Positions 11,376 through 23,091 are shown, counted from the stretch's first letter. The stretch is 64,000 nucleotides of DNA from Phymorhynchus buccinoides (GCA_017654935.2 CM065698.1:45137463-45201462); one strand, 5' to 3'. The notes: a model not told the origin generated them from the sequence alone. Program-made: numbers and translations.

Positions 11376-11423
<48 letters not shown>
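11266..11423. repeat. (CT)n/(CCCT)n microsatellite forming the tract before an acceptor
   Basis: CT repeats, then CCCT repeats, then CT repeats run to within 7 bp of the splice acceptor at 11429, so the microsatellite itself serves as the polypyrimidine tract. Confidence 0.95.
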
Positions 11424-11426
<3 letters not shown>

Positions 11427-11429
11427 CAG

Positions 11430-11479
11430 CCACTGTCTTCTCTCAAGCTGGCAACATGAATCCCACCTTTGTGTCACAG
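11430..11479 (+). CDS. PHC: PHC exon 4 (50-bp mini exon)
   Basis: CTCTCATTTACAG|CC... to GTGTCACAG|GTGAGT, phase 1 in and phase 0 out. It encodes ATVFSQAGNMNPTFVSQ. It is very short, but both splice sites are strong and the phase joins exons 3 and 5 exactly. No domain. Confidence 0.65.
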
Positions 11480-11742
11480 GTGAGTTGAGTTTGTTTAGGT
11501 TTTTTTTTTATCTTGTGTGTGTGTGTCTGTCTTCGCTTGTCTGTCTTTGCTTCTTTGCCTCTCTCTGTATCAGTGTGTCTGTCTGTCTGTCTAGAGCTTC
11601 CTTTCGTCTCTTTGCGTGATTGCCGTACACTGGTCACAGAAAATAGGCTTGATTAATCATGACACAGACTTCTGCGTCAAAGTCAAAATGAAGATACCCG
11701 TCTCTGTGTCATAATTCAACCGTCTGTCTTTCTGCATTTGGG

Positions 11743-11920
11743 TTACCGTATTTTACGGACTCTAAGGCGCACCTTTGTATAAGGCGCACCCCCCAAATTT
11801 TACCCAAACTTAAGATTTTGTTATTATGTTTGGTTACTATTTTATTAGTCACATTATAAGGCGCAGGGGTCTCAGTCTTGGGAAAAAAAGTATTGCCTTA
11901 TAGTCTAAAAATACGGTAAA
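11743..11920. mobile_element. TA-flanked CCGTATTTT MITE, short copy
   Basis: TA-CCGTATTTTACGGACTCTAAGGCGC at the left and GCCTTATAGTCTAAAAATACGG-TA at the right; 178 bp. Confidence 0.8.
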
Positions 11921-11925
11921 TACAG

Positions 11926-12093
11926 TGGAATACTCTTAACACAAAACAGGATAACATGACATATTGGTTAACGCATAAAAATCTGTTTGAACTGACGAGA
12001 CCCTGTCTTTATTATCACCTTAAAACAAAATGCTGGTTAACACACACAAATATGTTTGTCCCCATAATTTGTATTAAGTGTACTCCACTGTAG
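11926..12093. mobile_element. TA-flanked short MITE
   Basis: ACAGTGGAATACTCTTAAC at the left is matched by the inverted GTTAAG/GTGTACTCCACTGT at the right. Similar ends (ACAGTGGAACCTC) occur in the elements at 24202, 36694 and 42151. Confidence 0.6.
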
Positions 12094-12200
12094 TTCTAAT
12101 GCAATATTGTTATTGTTGTTTTAATACAATAATTATTGCTATGTGTGTGATCATATTATTCAACAAATGAACATGTGTAGTTTGATTTGAAATGTCTACT

Positions 12201-12428
12201 TTAACCCTTTCATCGCCAGCCACATTTCAGCCAAAACATTCCATTAAATTTACCTGGGTAGAGAACAAAGTCCATCTGCAGTATTGGGGATTCTTCTGTG
12301 ACATTAAGGTCTATCCTTACTTCCCAAAACTAAGACAGTAGGGTCTTTGGATAATATTAATAGACCCCAATTTATAGGTGTTAAATCACTGTGGTGCTAA
12401 AATGCGACTTTGGCAGTGAAAGAGTTAA
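12201..12428 (+). mobile_element. TTAA-flanked MITE, family A, copy 1
   Basis: Starts TTAACCCTTTCATCGCCAGCC and ends GGCAGTGAAAGAGTTAA. Six copies of this 225-245-bp family occur in the window. TTAA target plus CCC ends fit the piggyBac pattern. Confidence 0.8.
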
Positions 12429-13442
12429 CATATTCAATAGTGGAGAAATTTTAAAGTACAAGTACGTTTTGTCTGTTGTCAAATTTCTTTTTAAGGCTCG
12501 TTTATTCATGTATCTAATAAAACATTGGCCCTATGGATAAATTATAAGACAAGGGAGTGTGTGGGGGGGGGTAATTAAAGTCATTGAAATCAGAGCCCAT
12601 ACACTCCTGTGCTATGAGTTTGGCAGGCTGGGCGCTCATCCCCGGAAGACCACTGTCCGAGTCAGGGACTACAACAGGTACCTTAATTTTCGGGTTATAA
12701 GGCGATATTTTTTTCTCCAATTTCGAACTATGCAGCTAATAAACAAGGGCGCCCTATTAGTGAACAAAATTGTGAGAAGAGAGGCAACGATTGCCGTTTT
12801 CAATAGTCTACTGTGAGTCAGACATCGAAAGTGGCCACGAGTCGCGGATACGACGAATACTCACGTTAAAATGCTTCAAAATCCCTATTATTATATTCAT
12901 TCACAGTTCTCTTGGTGATTAGTCAGTTTTGGTGTTCAACCACCCTGACTGATCGCAATGCAAGCACAAAGCAATGTTTTCTACAATCACTCCATCACTC
13001 TTTCGTTTCTTCAGGAGAAAATGCCTCCAAATGTCTGACTTGTTCTTCGTGTTCGGCACCGTATTGTAACCATCAGCCATAGTTGCACCTTGCAAAGTCA
13101 AAGTCAGTCATACACCACCACAAACTAGAAACAGCTACTCTTGGTTTACAAACACCCAATCTGCGCAGAGATTCATTGTTGTTCTTCGAAAAAGATGCGC
13201 TGTTCTAAGAAAAACTTACTTTCAGTTTGCAATATATAAAAAAAAACGGTTCACAGCAACTCAAACCGGTTTTTCAAACTGCGGAATGTTAGCACCGGCT
13301 TTTGGGTTCAAACCGGGGTTTTTTCCCCCCACCTCTAGAAGATACTCTATCACAAAAGGAATGAAAAAGTCTGATGGTAGCTTCTGGGTTTCATCCGACG
13401 ATTTGAGGATGTCCAGAATTGATAATAGGACAAATTAGTTGG
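12429..13442. other. PHC intron with MITE fragments
   Basis: At 12690-12880 there are pieces of the long CCGTATTTT element (GGGTTATAAGGCGATATTTT, and a block matching 9770-9900 in inverse). No supported exon. Confidence 0.5.
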
Positions 13443-13680
13443 TTAACTCCTTCACCCGCCAGCCATATTTCAGCCAAAAATGTCCATTACATTTACCTGG
13501 ATAGAGAACAAAATCCATCTGCAGTATTGGGGATTCTTCTGTGACATAAATAAAATACGGTCTATCCTTACTTCCCAAAACTAAGACAATAGGGTCTTTG
13601 TATAATAGACCCCAATTTGATGCCTTTTAATGACACTGTGGTGCTAAAATGTGACTTTGGCTTGGCGGTGAAAGGGTTAA
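13443..13680 (+). mobile_element. TTAA-flanked MITE, family A, copy 2
   Basis: TTAACTCCTTCACCCGCCAG at the left and GGCGGTGAAAGGGTTAA at the right, with the same internal sequence as copy 1. Confidence 0.8.
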
Positions 13681-13797
13681 GTGGAGTGTGTAAAGAAGCT
13701 CTGAAACGTCAGAGGCCATACACTGCTGTGCTGTGAGTTTGCCAGCAGGCTCCTAGTCCTAGCAGGAACAGGATCCAGTCCGCGCCGAACGACAACC

Positions 13798-15440
13798 TTT
13801 TGGAGTTGGAAACGACAAGAGATGTTCAAAGTCAACTATCTGAGTTGGAAACGACAAGAGATGTTCAAAGTCAACTATCAGAGTTGGAAACGATAAGAGA
13901 TGTTCAAAGTCAGCTATCTGAATTGGAAACGATAAGAGATGTTCAAAGTCAACTATCAGAGTTGGAAACGATAAGAGATGTTCAAAGTCAACTATCAGAG
14001 TTGGAAACGATAAGAGATGTTCAAAGTCAGCTATCTGAGTTGGAAACAACAAGAAATGTTCAAAGTCAACTATCTGAATTGGAAACGATAAGAGATGTTC
14101 AAAGTCAACTATCAGAGTTGGAAACGATAAGAGATGTTCAAAGTCAACTATCAGAGTTGGAAACGATAAGAGATGTTCAACAACTATCTGAGTTGGAAAC
14201 GACAAGAGATGTTCAAAGTCAACTATCAGAGCTGGAAACGATAAGAGATGTTCAAAGTCAACTATCTGAGATGGAAACGATAAAAGATGTTCAAAGTCAA
14301 CTATCTGAGTTGGAAACGATAAGAGATGTTCAAAGTCAACTATCTGAGTTGGAAACGACAAGAGATGTTCAAAGTCAACTATCAGAGTTGGAAACGATAA
14401 GAGATGTTCAAAGTCAACTATCTGAGTTGGAAACGACAAGAGATGTTCAAAGTCAACTATCTGAGTTGGAAACGATAAGAGATGTTCAAAGTCAACTATC
14501 TGAGTTGGAAACGATAAGAGATGTTCAAAGTCAACTATCTGAGATGGAAACGATAAGAGATGTTCAAAGTCAACTATCGATAAGAGAGTTGGAAACGATA
14601 AGAGATGTTCAAAGTCAACTATCTGAGATGGAAACGATAAGAGATGTTCAAAGTCAACTATCTGAGTTGGAAACGATAAGATGTTCAAAGTCAAGTATCT
14701 GAGTTGGAAACGATAAGAGATGTTCAACAACTATCTGAGTTGGAAACAACAAGATATGTTCAAAGTCAACTACTTGAGTTGGAAACGATAAGATGTTCAA
14801 AGTCAACTATCTGAGCTGGAAACGATAAGATGTTCAAAGTCAACTATCTGAGTTGGAAACGATAAGATGTTCAAAGTCAACTATCTGAGTTGGAAACGAT
14901 AAGAGATGTTCAACAACTATCTGAGTTGGAAACAACAAGATATGTTCAAAGTCAACTACTTGAGTTGGAAACGATAAGATGTTCAAAGTCAACTATCTGA
15001 GCTGGAAACGATAAGATGTTCAAAGTCAACTATCTGAGTTGGAAACGATAAGATGTTCAAAGTCAACTATCTGAGTTGGAAACGATAAGAGATGTTCAAC
15101 AACTATCTGAGTTGGAAACAACAAGATATGTTCAAAGTCAACTACTTGAGTTGGAAACGATAAGATGTTCAAAGTCAACTATCTGAGCTGGAAACGATAA
15201 GATGTTCAAAGTCAACTATCTGAGTTGGAAACGATAAGATGTTCAAATTCAACTATCTGAGTTGGAAACGATAAGATGTTCAAAGTCAACTATCTGAGCT
15301 GGAAGCGATTAGAGATGTTCAACAACTATCTGAGTTGGAAACGATAAGAGATGTTCAAAGTCAACTGAGTTGGAAACGACAAGAGATGTTCAAAGTCAAC
15401 TATCTGAGTTGGAAACGACAAGAGATGTTCAAACACCACT
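13798..15440 (+). repeat. 39-bp minisatellite, type 1, open in frame
   Basis: About 40 units of GAGTTGGAAACGATAAGAGA... with 36-bp variants towards the 3' side. Read on plus, 39 bp gives the 13-residue unit ELETIRDVQSQLS without stops for about 300 residues (13800-14699). The reverse strand is also open. No splice sites or start context support translation, and it lies in a PHC intron. From 14700 on, 3-bp and other deletions break the frame. Confidence 0.9.
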
Positions 15441-16137
15441 GTCCGAGTATCCCAATTGGAAACAACAAGAGCAGTTGAAAGACAACAATGTGAGTTGGAA
15501 ACAACAAGAGCTTTTCGGTGACCACTTTCTGAAATGGAAACAACAGCCGTTCAAAGACAGCTTTCTGAGTTGGAAGCAACAACAGCAGGTCAAGGACAAC
15601 TTTCTGAAATGAAAACAACAACAGCCGTTCAAAGACAGCTTTCTGAAATGGAAACAACAACAGCCGTTCAAAGACAGCTTTCTGAGTTGGAAACAACAAC
15701 AGCTGTTCAAAGACAGCTTTCTGAGTTGGAAACAACAACAGCCGTTCAAAGACAGCTTTCTGAGTTGGAAACAACAACAGCCGTTCAAAGACAGCTTTCT
15801 GAGTTGGAAGCAACAACAGCCGTTCAAAGACAGCTTTCTGAGTTGGAAGCAACAACAGCCGTTCAAAGACAGCTTTCTGAGTTGGAAGCAACAACAGCCG
15901 TTCAAAGACAGCTTTCTGAGTTGGAAACAACAACAGCCGTTCAAAGACAGCTTTCTGAGTTGGAAGCAACAACAGCCGTTCAAAGACAACTTTCTGAGTT
16001 GGAAGCAACAACAGCCGTTCAAAGACAGCTTTCTGAGTTGGAAGCAACAACAGCCGTTCAAAGACAGCTTTCTGAGTTGGAAGCAACAACAGCCATTCAA
16101 AGACAACTTTCTGAGTTGAAAGCAACAACAGCAGGTC
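15441..16137 (+). repeat. 39-bp minisatellite, type 2
   Basis: About 16 units of GAGTTGGAAACAACAACAGC..., clearly related to the adjacent type-1 array. It encodes ELETTTAVQRQLS on plus. Units are more uniform than type 1, suggesting a younger expansion. Confidence 0.9.
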
Positions 16138-16444
16138 AATGCATTGACCGGCAACAGGGTGAGGCGCCTTTTAAAGTTCACTCTTCTAGCGCCATGTATT
16201 TTTTTATGTTCTGAGTTGTCCGTTGCATCTCAACCGACGAGAGGAAGGTGACTATTTTTTTCGAGTGCTCATTGCGTTACTTTAACGGAAACAAATCACT
16301 GGCATGAGCCCTGGAAGCAGACAAACACATGGTATGGTGCTTGGCTGTGAATGTCTTTGCATTTGGTGGGAGTGTAGAGTGATGTACTGGGCGAATGCAT
16401 GCATGTATTCGCCCATGGTGCTAGAAGAGTTAAGGTGGCTAGAT

Positions 16445-16673
16445 TTAACCCTTTCGCCGCCAGCCATTTTTCAGCAAAAAAAATCCACTTAACTGGGTAG
16501 AGAACAAAATGTATCTGCAATACTGGGAATTCCTCTGTGACATGTGTAACATTAGGCCTATCCTTACCTCCCAAAATTAAGAAAATTGGGTCTTCTGATT
16601 TGATGCTTGTTAGTGACATGGGTGTTAAGCCATTGTGGTGCATAAATGCGACATTGGCAGCGAAAGGGTTCAA
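16445..16673 (+). mobile_element. TTAA-flanked MITE, family A, copy 3
   Basis: TTAACCCTTTCGCCGCCAGCC at the left; the right end is GGCAGCGAAAGGGTTCAA, with the TTAA damaged by one inserted base. Confidence 0.75.
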
Positions 16674-16919
16674 CCGGAAAGTGATTTTTTGTTGATTATT
16701 CAATATTACTGCTGTTAATAATATGATTATTCATTGTATTGTAAATTTGATATAGATGGATCATTATAAAACTGTCACACTCACAGAGAAGCAGCATGTT
16801 GCCGTTCTCTGGGGAAAAGGATAGGGGTAGGATCAGCCTTGGGTTATTGTCATGAAACTGAAAGAACCAGATTTTGAGATTGAGAGTCATAAGCATGAAA
16901 TTGAAAGGTGTGTCTAAAC

Positions 16920-17480
16920 AGTAAACTGCAAGTTAGATTGAGAGTCATACCTCTTTTTGCTGGACCTAACCATAACATTTCTTAGTTATGCGCATAACGG
17001 CAGCATGATGCATCTGCACTCATAATTGACAGGAAACTGAGCGATCGAAGAAGAAGAAGAAGAAACCTGAAAGGCGTGTCTAACCTGAAAGTTAGCCAAA
17101 TGGTCATCCTCAGTGGTCACCAATGTTAAAAACTGGCTGTGTGCATGTGATTTGCCATGTGGTGGTGGTGTGTGAAAGGTATATTTAAACTGCAAGTTAG
17201 CCAAATGGTCATCCTCAGTGGTCACCAATTGTGAAAACTGGCTGTGTGCATGTGATTTGCCGTGTGGTGGTTGTGTGTGAAAGGTATGTCTAAACTGCAA
17301 GTTAGCCAAACTATCAATATCATCCTCAGTGGTCACCAATTGTGAAAATTGGCTGTGTGCATGTGGTTTGCTGTGTTGTGGTGTGTGAAAGGTGTGTCTA
17401 AACTGCATTTTAGCCAAACCACCATCCTCAGTGGTCACCAATTGTGAAAACTGGATGTGTGCATGTGATTTGCCATACCT
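16920..17480. repeat. Tandem repeat of about 117 bp, four units, plus a dispersed segment
   Basis: Units contain GTCATCCTCAGTGGTCACCA, TGAAAACTGGCTGTGTGCATG and a GTGTGTGAAAGGT end. The segment before them (16940-17060, TTATGCGCATAACGGCAGCA) has an inverted relative at about 35585-35690. Confidence 0.8.
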
Positions 17481-17687
17481 TTTAAGCTACGGTTTGCACA
17501 TCTGTTATTGTTAAAAATTTAGGACTTTTCTCGTGTTGCACTGCCTCCAGGCATTGCATCCATGATCGTTCCCACTGTCTTTATTATCTACTAATGTCCC
17601 ATATGTGTCTGTTCCAGACTGGAGGATGTTAAACAGATTTTCATTCACTGATTTGCCCTGGTGTGGTGTGGTTGTGTGTGTGTGCAG

Positions 17688-17870
17688 TCGAAGGGTCAGT
17701 CAATGGCCATGCCCATCCAGGCCCAGCCCCAACTGGTCACCTCCCAGTCGCCCATGAGGCTGACCCAGCCCCAGCTGGTGACCAACACCGGTCAGATCAT
17801 CTCCTCCCAGAACATGCTGGCCAACCCCGCGCTGCTTCAGGCTATGGCAGCTGGACTGCACCCTCATCAG
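17688..17870 (+). CDS. PHC: PHC exon 5
   Basis: Acceptor TGTGTGTGTGCAG (a short TG run replaces a normal pyrimidine tract) and donor CATCAG|GTAGGG; 61 codons, phase 0 both sides. It encodes SKGQSMAMPIQAQPQLVTSQ and ends NPALLQAMAAGLHPHQ. It is Gln/Pro-rich like the central part of PHC proteins. There is no cysteine or charged domain. Confidence comes from phase, codon use and position. Confidence 0.75.
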
Positions 17871-17983
17871 GTAGGGTATTGATATTGTTTTTGTCGTCAT
17901 CATCGCCATTATCAGCATCTCCTCTCTCTCTCCCTGTCCCCTTTAACATGAGCAGATGGGGCAGTTCAGTAAACTATTGTTGT

Positions 17984-18281
<298 letters not shown>

Positions 18282-18305
18282 ATGTGTGGCTTATGGTTGC
18301 TCCAG

Positions 18306-18392
18306 GTGTGGGGACTGACCAACACTGGACAGCTGGTTCCACAGACCATGTTGGACAATGCAGGTGCCCTCCAAGGCCAAGCCAACCCCCAG
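18306..18392 (+). CDS. PHC: PHC exon 6
   Basis: Acceptor GTTGCTCCAG, donor CCCCCAG|GTACAG; 29 codons, phase 0 both sides. It encodes VWGLTNTGQLVPQTMLDNAG and GALQGQANPQ. No domain. The exon lies right after the longest CT microsatellite of the window. Confidence 0.7.
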
Positions 18393-18838
18393 GTACAGTG
18401 TGCTGCCCCTGGGCCCTGAAAGCAGGGAAGGGAGGCATTGGGAGCCCTTAGGGTGGCTGGGTTTTACTTGGCTTTCAGATATGGAACAGATGTCCAGTGA
18501 TCGCGTTTACTAGTAATTATCAGTAAAAACTAAAATACTGATTGCAAAACCTAAATACTGAAAAAAATGATCTGTCGGTCCTATTTTACTAGGACTGATA
18601 AATTGTTTAATAGAAGCTTTAAAATTGTGGTTTTCACTGGTATTTGTTTCCCTGGGACTGGTTTTGGCACTGGTTGTTGGGGGACATTGTCGCTGATGGG
18701 ACTGGTTTTCAAAATTCCTAGCGCGATCACTGAATGTCTAGAACAATAGTTGAGCAATGAGACCTTGACTAAGCTTAGTCCACCCTGAAGTGGTGTTGTG
18801 GCATCTTGTCTTGATGTCTAAAATCATCATCACACAAC

Positions 18839-19000
18839 AACAGGGCCTGTATTCACGTTGAGATAGCATGAGACTTAGCATGATGCTAACTTAGAAGCTC
18901 TTCCAATGTCCTATAGGATTTAATAGGACTTTTGGAAGAGCTTCTAAGTTAGCATGATGCTAAGTCTCATGCTATCTCAACGTGAATACAAGCCCAGGTT
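18839..19000. mobile_element. Foldback (palindromic) MITE
   Basis: Two arms of about 70 bp (CCTGTATTCACGTTGAGATA... and its inverse) are separated by a short spacer around 18915. Ends are CAGGGC/GCCCAG. The arms are nearly identical, indicating a recent insertion. Confidence 0.8.
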
Positions 19001-19027
19001 AGTAAGGGATGTTAGAACCATCGGGTA

Positions 19028-19225
19028 ATTTTCTTAGTTGGGTGTAGTGAGAGAGAGAGAGTGAGTGACTCATTGTAGTGAGAGAGAGAGAGAGAGAGGG
19101 GGATATGAGTCCCTCCCTCTCTCTCTCTCTCTCTCTCACTACACCTAACTAAGAAAGTCGCGCAATAAGCCCCTGCCGGTTTGACAGCCCCCTGGCGGTC
19201 AAATCCACGTCATAAGTTGACCATT
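19028..19225. mobile_element. CTTAGTTGGGYGTAGTGAGAG foldback element, copy 1
   Basis: Inverted halves with GA/CT cores (TTCTTAGTTGGGTGTAGTGA / inverse). The right flank GACAGCCCCCTGGCGGTCAA matches the fuller copy at 39411-39717. The left end is truncated. Confidence 0.7.
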
Positions 19226-19504
19226 ACCCCTTGAAATGTGGTTATGGGTGGAGGAAGAAACGCAGAAGGTAGCCAGAGCTACTGTGTCATATTTTATTTG
19301 TGTTTTATTTGCCTTATGGCTCCGAGTAGGAACCAAAACTAACATGAACAATCCGGAGTCGGAAAGTATCTTTGCTCAAGTACTGTGTCATAGTTTATCA
19401 TTGTCTATTCCTGCGGGTGTTGCACTTCACCTGGTGTCTGTGTACTGTACTTTTCCTGTTAATATTTTCCACCAAAGGTTTATACTTGATTCAGTAGCTT
19501 CATT

Positions 19505-19750
19505 TTAACCCTTTTGCTGCCAGTCATTTTTCAGCAAAAAATACCATTAAACTTACATGGGTATAGAAAAAAAATCTGCAATATTGGGAATTCCTTTGTG
19601 ACATGGCATGCATAACATTAGGCCTATCCTAACCTCCCAAAATTAACAAAATAGGGTCTTCGGATAACAGGCATGGTCTGATGCCTTTTAGCGACATGGG
19701 TGTTAAACCATTGTGGTGCATACATGTGACATTGGCGGTGAAAGGGTTAA
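19505..19750 (+). mobile_element. TTAA-flanked MITE, family A, copy 4
   Basis: TTAACCCTTTTGCTGCCAGTC at the left and GGCGGTGAAAGGGTTAA at the right. Confidence 0.8.
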
Positions 19751-19865
19751 TAGATCGGGATGTAAAATAACAATGTTCTGGTTGTCTGTGTTGATATGAA
19801 CACATTTATTTGCTGTGTCAGTATGTGTATTCATCATTCTTCATGATTTTTTGGAAACTGCTTGA

Positions 19866-20484
19866 TTAACTCACTCGGGACCAACATGCTCTCTTATCTA
19901 TCTAGGCTCTGGTGGGGTTGTTTTTTTTTGGTGTTTTTCCCCCCGCGCAGCGATTTTTATTTGAACCCCAATATATGTCAGTTATTGCCGGTTACGGCAG
20001 GTGGACATCATTGGTAGAAGAAGAAGAAGGGACTGGCCGAATTATTTCCCCTTGTTCTGTGGGGACTGGGCATTTGACTAGGTTCGTAAAATAATCACCA
20101 AAACCAAGTTATGAAGAGTTAGGCATCAATATTTTCAGAAAAGATTAGCAACACCATGCACTAGATTCTTTACCTTCGTCATTTGTCTCCTATTAATGAA
20201 AACAGCTAACACATAGAAAGAAGGAACATTTCAAAGATTCCGATCTTTGACCCCCCTCTACAACCAAAGCTGAATGTAAACTATGCAATGATTGGTCGAT
20301 TTCAAGAGAGGCAAGGTCAAAGCAAACTGAAAATAGGTTATGACGTCGCACTGGAAAGCTGGTTACACGCCATAAATCAAACAAAACCTCTTGAAAACTC
20401 TTATGAGCTGGATCCGGGCCATTCGCCCTAAACGGTTGTGCGAGCCATGAGCCGGTTCCGGCTCATTCGTCCCGAGTGAGTTAA
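19866..20484. mobile_element. TTAA-flanked element, family C
   Basis: Ends TTAACTCACTCGGGAC and GTCCCGAGTGAGTTAA are perfect 16-bp inverted repeats including TTAA. The 619-bp interior has no intact frame. Confidence 0.8.
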
Positions 20485-20689
20485 CTGTGAAGTGGAGAAG
20501 TATTGAATTGTTTTCTGCATTGTTTGAAGAAGACATTTATGTTGAATTATCACATGTTTTGTTTTGTCTTGTCAGTAAAATAATGTCACTTTGAACTTGT
20601 TTGTATGGTGGTTCATCATTTTTCATCTTCGTCATTCTTCATTCTTCATCATTTCCCAAACTGTCACTTATCAGTTCAACATACGCGCT

Positions 20690-21050
20690 TGTAGTTCAGT
20701 GGTTCATTACAACAACCACTGGTTCTACTGTAATAACAACATTTCGCTTCCACAGCATTAGCTCATTCGCATCGCAACGATTTTGAGTTATTAAAAAACC
20801 TCACAAATCACTCCAGCCACACACAAACAAAACATACATAAACAAAAAGAAAAATGAAAGAAGATTACGGGTTTTTACTTCAGGTTTGAACATACTACAT
20901 AGGGAAGTGGTAGATCAGACTTTTTTATATATAGAATTTATATAGAAAAAACTTGACACCGATTTGGTTCCCCCACAACAAACCACTACAAAAGCAAAGT
21001 CAGAGGCAAAACTGTGGTGTAAGGGAGCGAAGCGAGTTTAGAAGTGACCA
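20690..21050 (+). repeat. Dispersed repeat, copy 1
   Basis: Contains GGGAAGTGGTAGATCAGAC and AAGGGAGCGAAGCGAGTTTA. An inverted copy lies at 28838-29145 in another PHC intron. Confidence 0.75.
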
Positions 21051-21363
21051 AGGTATTTTTTACAAACAAACAACAACACGATAAGTGTAAAGTGACGTTA
21101 TTTTATTCACAAGAGACAAAAAAATAAAACTACTGGATATTTCGGCGAATGCGCCTTTATCAACACAGACAAACAAGAAAACAGCAAATATAGCAAAAGG
21201 AGCAAACAGCAGGCAACAAAAGGAGCAAAAAAACAAGATAAAAAAACAAAACCCACAATACTTCCCCTCTACATTCCAAATGCGTATATGTTTTTGTTGT
21301 TGTTTTTTGTGTTTTTTAAATGAGTTAAATCAATTTCTCCTCAACTTTCCTTCCTAACCACAG
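21051..21363. other. PHC intron, A-rich sequence
   Basis: A-rich stretch with GGATATTTCGGCGAATGCGC, of unknown origin. It ends in acceptor CTTCCTAACCACAG. Confidence 0.4.
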
Positions 21364-21658
21364 GGTATGCAGTTGGCAGCAGCCGCAGCGGCCCAGCCTT
21401 TGCTGGCCGGCCAGGGCCAGTCTCAGGCCTTCCTGGCCGGCCAGTCCCTGTACCTACGGCCGCTGCAGCCGGCCCAGGCGGCCATGGGCGGGATGATGGG
21501 CAGCATGCAGAACTTCACCACGGCTCTGAAGGCGGGGAAGGTGCAGCTGGAGCCGGCCACTGCCTTGCAACAGCAGGCGCACGCACAGCAACAACAACAG
21601 CAGCAGCAACAGCTGAAAACTGTGGCTATGGCCGCGGCAAAGTCGGCACAACTGCCGG
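21364..21658 (+). CDS. PHC: PHC exon 7
   Basis: Acceptor CTAACCACAG, donor CTGCCGG|GTGAGG; 295 bp, phase 0 in and phase 1 out. It encodes GMQLAAAAAAQPLLAGQ, a Leu/Ala/Gln region, MMGSMQNFTTALKAGKVQLE, a Gln run and QLKTVAMAAAKSAQLPG. The last 55 bp with the donor are copied twice about 1 kb downstream (22634-22718 and 22793-22875). Confidence 0.8.
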
Positions 21659-21689
21659 GTGAGGAGGGGTTGTTGGGTGGAGGGAGTGG

Positions 21690-22481
21690 CAGACCTGCCA
21701 ACCTTTCCGCTTTGAGCGGTATTTCTTCCGCTCAGACTACATTTCTTCCGCCCTTCCTCTCAAGTTCATAAAATTCCGCTTTCAAAACTTTTAAAAAAAG
21801 TTTTTTTGAACACACAAATTCATTGTTTTATATATAGAGCAGCACAGCTGGTGTGCGTATAACCGACTTTCTAGTTTCTGTTTGCGCACTTCCGTCAAGA
21901 TGGCGATTGACACATCGATATGTGTGAGACTCTGGGGAGAAAAGAAAGAATAGACCAATATTTCTCTGAAGATTACATGGACAAATATCTGTGCATTCAG
22001 ATATCAAGAAAGTGTGCATCATGCTAGATCATCTAGTAGATGTATGATGTGCTCACTGCACTTAAAAGTCTCCTATGGAGGGTGTCAAGACATCAAATAC
22101 CACATTACTTTTCATCGTCTTATTAAAACTGCAAACTCCCAGACTTCGTCTTCCACCGCTACCGACTTTTTCAAGCCAACAGAAGGAAAGGAGAACAAAG
22201 ATGAACTTAAATTGATTCATTATACAACCGTCTTGGTCTGCCTAAATAAAAAGGACAGAGGAACAAACCAAAAGCTTCTATTGTGTTAGGAATAGTTGTG
22301 ACACTTCCAGATAAGACTAGTTTTAAACAAGACAAGTTCACAAGGATGAAAATTGCTTGCTTCAAGTTATGTTTACGCGCGAAAGGTAAGATGCTGCATA
22401 AAAATTCCTCTTAGCTCCCGAAAATTCCTCTTTCCTGCTACAAATATTCCTCTTTGGTCTGTTGGGGGGTTGGCAGGTCTG
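21690..22481 (+). mobile_element. CAGACCTG family element, 792 bp, with zinc-finger remnant
   Basis: Ends CAGACCTGCCAACC / GGTTGGCAGGTCTG, flanked by identical 6-bp GAGTGG (21684-21689 and 22482-22487). The interior has a frame at about 22017-22220 with CMMCSLHLKVSYGGCQDIKY followed by H, resembling the BED-like zinc finger at the start of hAT-type transposases. The catalytic part is absent. Confidence 0.75.
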
Positions 22482-22489
22482 GAGTGGGT

Positions 22490-22880
22490 GTGGTGGGTGG
22501 AAGGAAGAGTTGTGATGTGCTGTGTTTTGATGCAACAACTGAAAACTGGGTGGAAGGCACAAGAGTTGTGATGTGCTGTGTTTGTTTTGATGCACAACAG
22601 TTGTGATGTGCTGTGTTTGTTTTGATGCACAACACCAACAGCAACAACTGAAAACTGGCAATGGCCGCGGCCAAGTCGGCACAACTGCCGGGTGAGGAGA
22701 GGTTGTTGGGTGGAGGGAGTGGGAGCGGAAACCCTTTCGCCGCCGGTGGGTGGGAGGAAGAGTTGTGATGTGCAGTGTTTGTTTTGATGCACAGCGACAG
22801 CAACAACTGAAAACTGTGGCTATGGCCGCGGCAAAGTCGGCACAACTGCCGGGTGAGGAGGGTTGGATGGAGGGGAGGTG
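22490..22880 (+). repeat. Duplicated 3' edge of PHC exon 7, with donors
   Basis: Copies of the exon 7 end plus intron start occur at 22634-22718 and 22793-22875, between AGTTGTGATGTGCTGTGTTT units. The second is identical to the true exon over CTGAAAACTGTG...CCGGGTGAGGAGG (about 55 bp) and is preceded by TGATGCACAG, so it has the form of a mini exon. Confidence 0.85.
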
Positions 22881-22889
22881 GTGCAGGTA

Positions 22890-23090
22890 TCAGAATGCTC
22901 AGAGGATCTGCAAATGTCAGAGAATTAAGAACTTCTGACAGAGGATTGGCCTCTACTGTCAGAGGTTTTGCCTTTTTATCGAGTGTTAACTTTTCTGTCA
23001 AATAGCATTCTACAGTGATTCCTCACTGCATTATACTGTTTTGGTGATGTTGGGAACTGATTTCAGCGTTGTCTTTCTACAGTCTGGGGC
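22890..23090 (+). repeat. Dispersed repeat R, copy 1
   Basis: Contains GACAGAGGATTGG, TGTCAGAGGTTTTGCCTTTT and GTTGGGAACTGATTTCAG. A second copy is at 30122-30300 in another PHC intron, same strand. Both end with an acceptor-like pyrimidine-CAG. Confidence 0.7.
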
Positions 23091-23091
23091 C

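Noticed and set aside
13759..14730. A 323-codon minus-strand open frame (repeated SFPTQIVDFEHLL)
   Set aside because: It is the reverse of the 39-bp minisatellite; no start context, promoter or splice support.
15400..16181. Open frames of 226-250 codons in the second 39-bp array
   Set aside because: Product of the repeat period being a multiple of three; unsupported as a gene.
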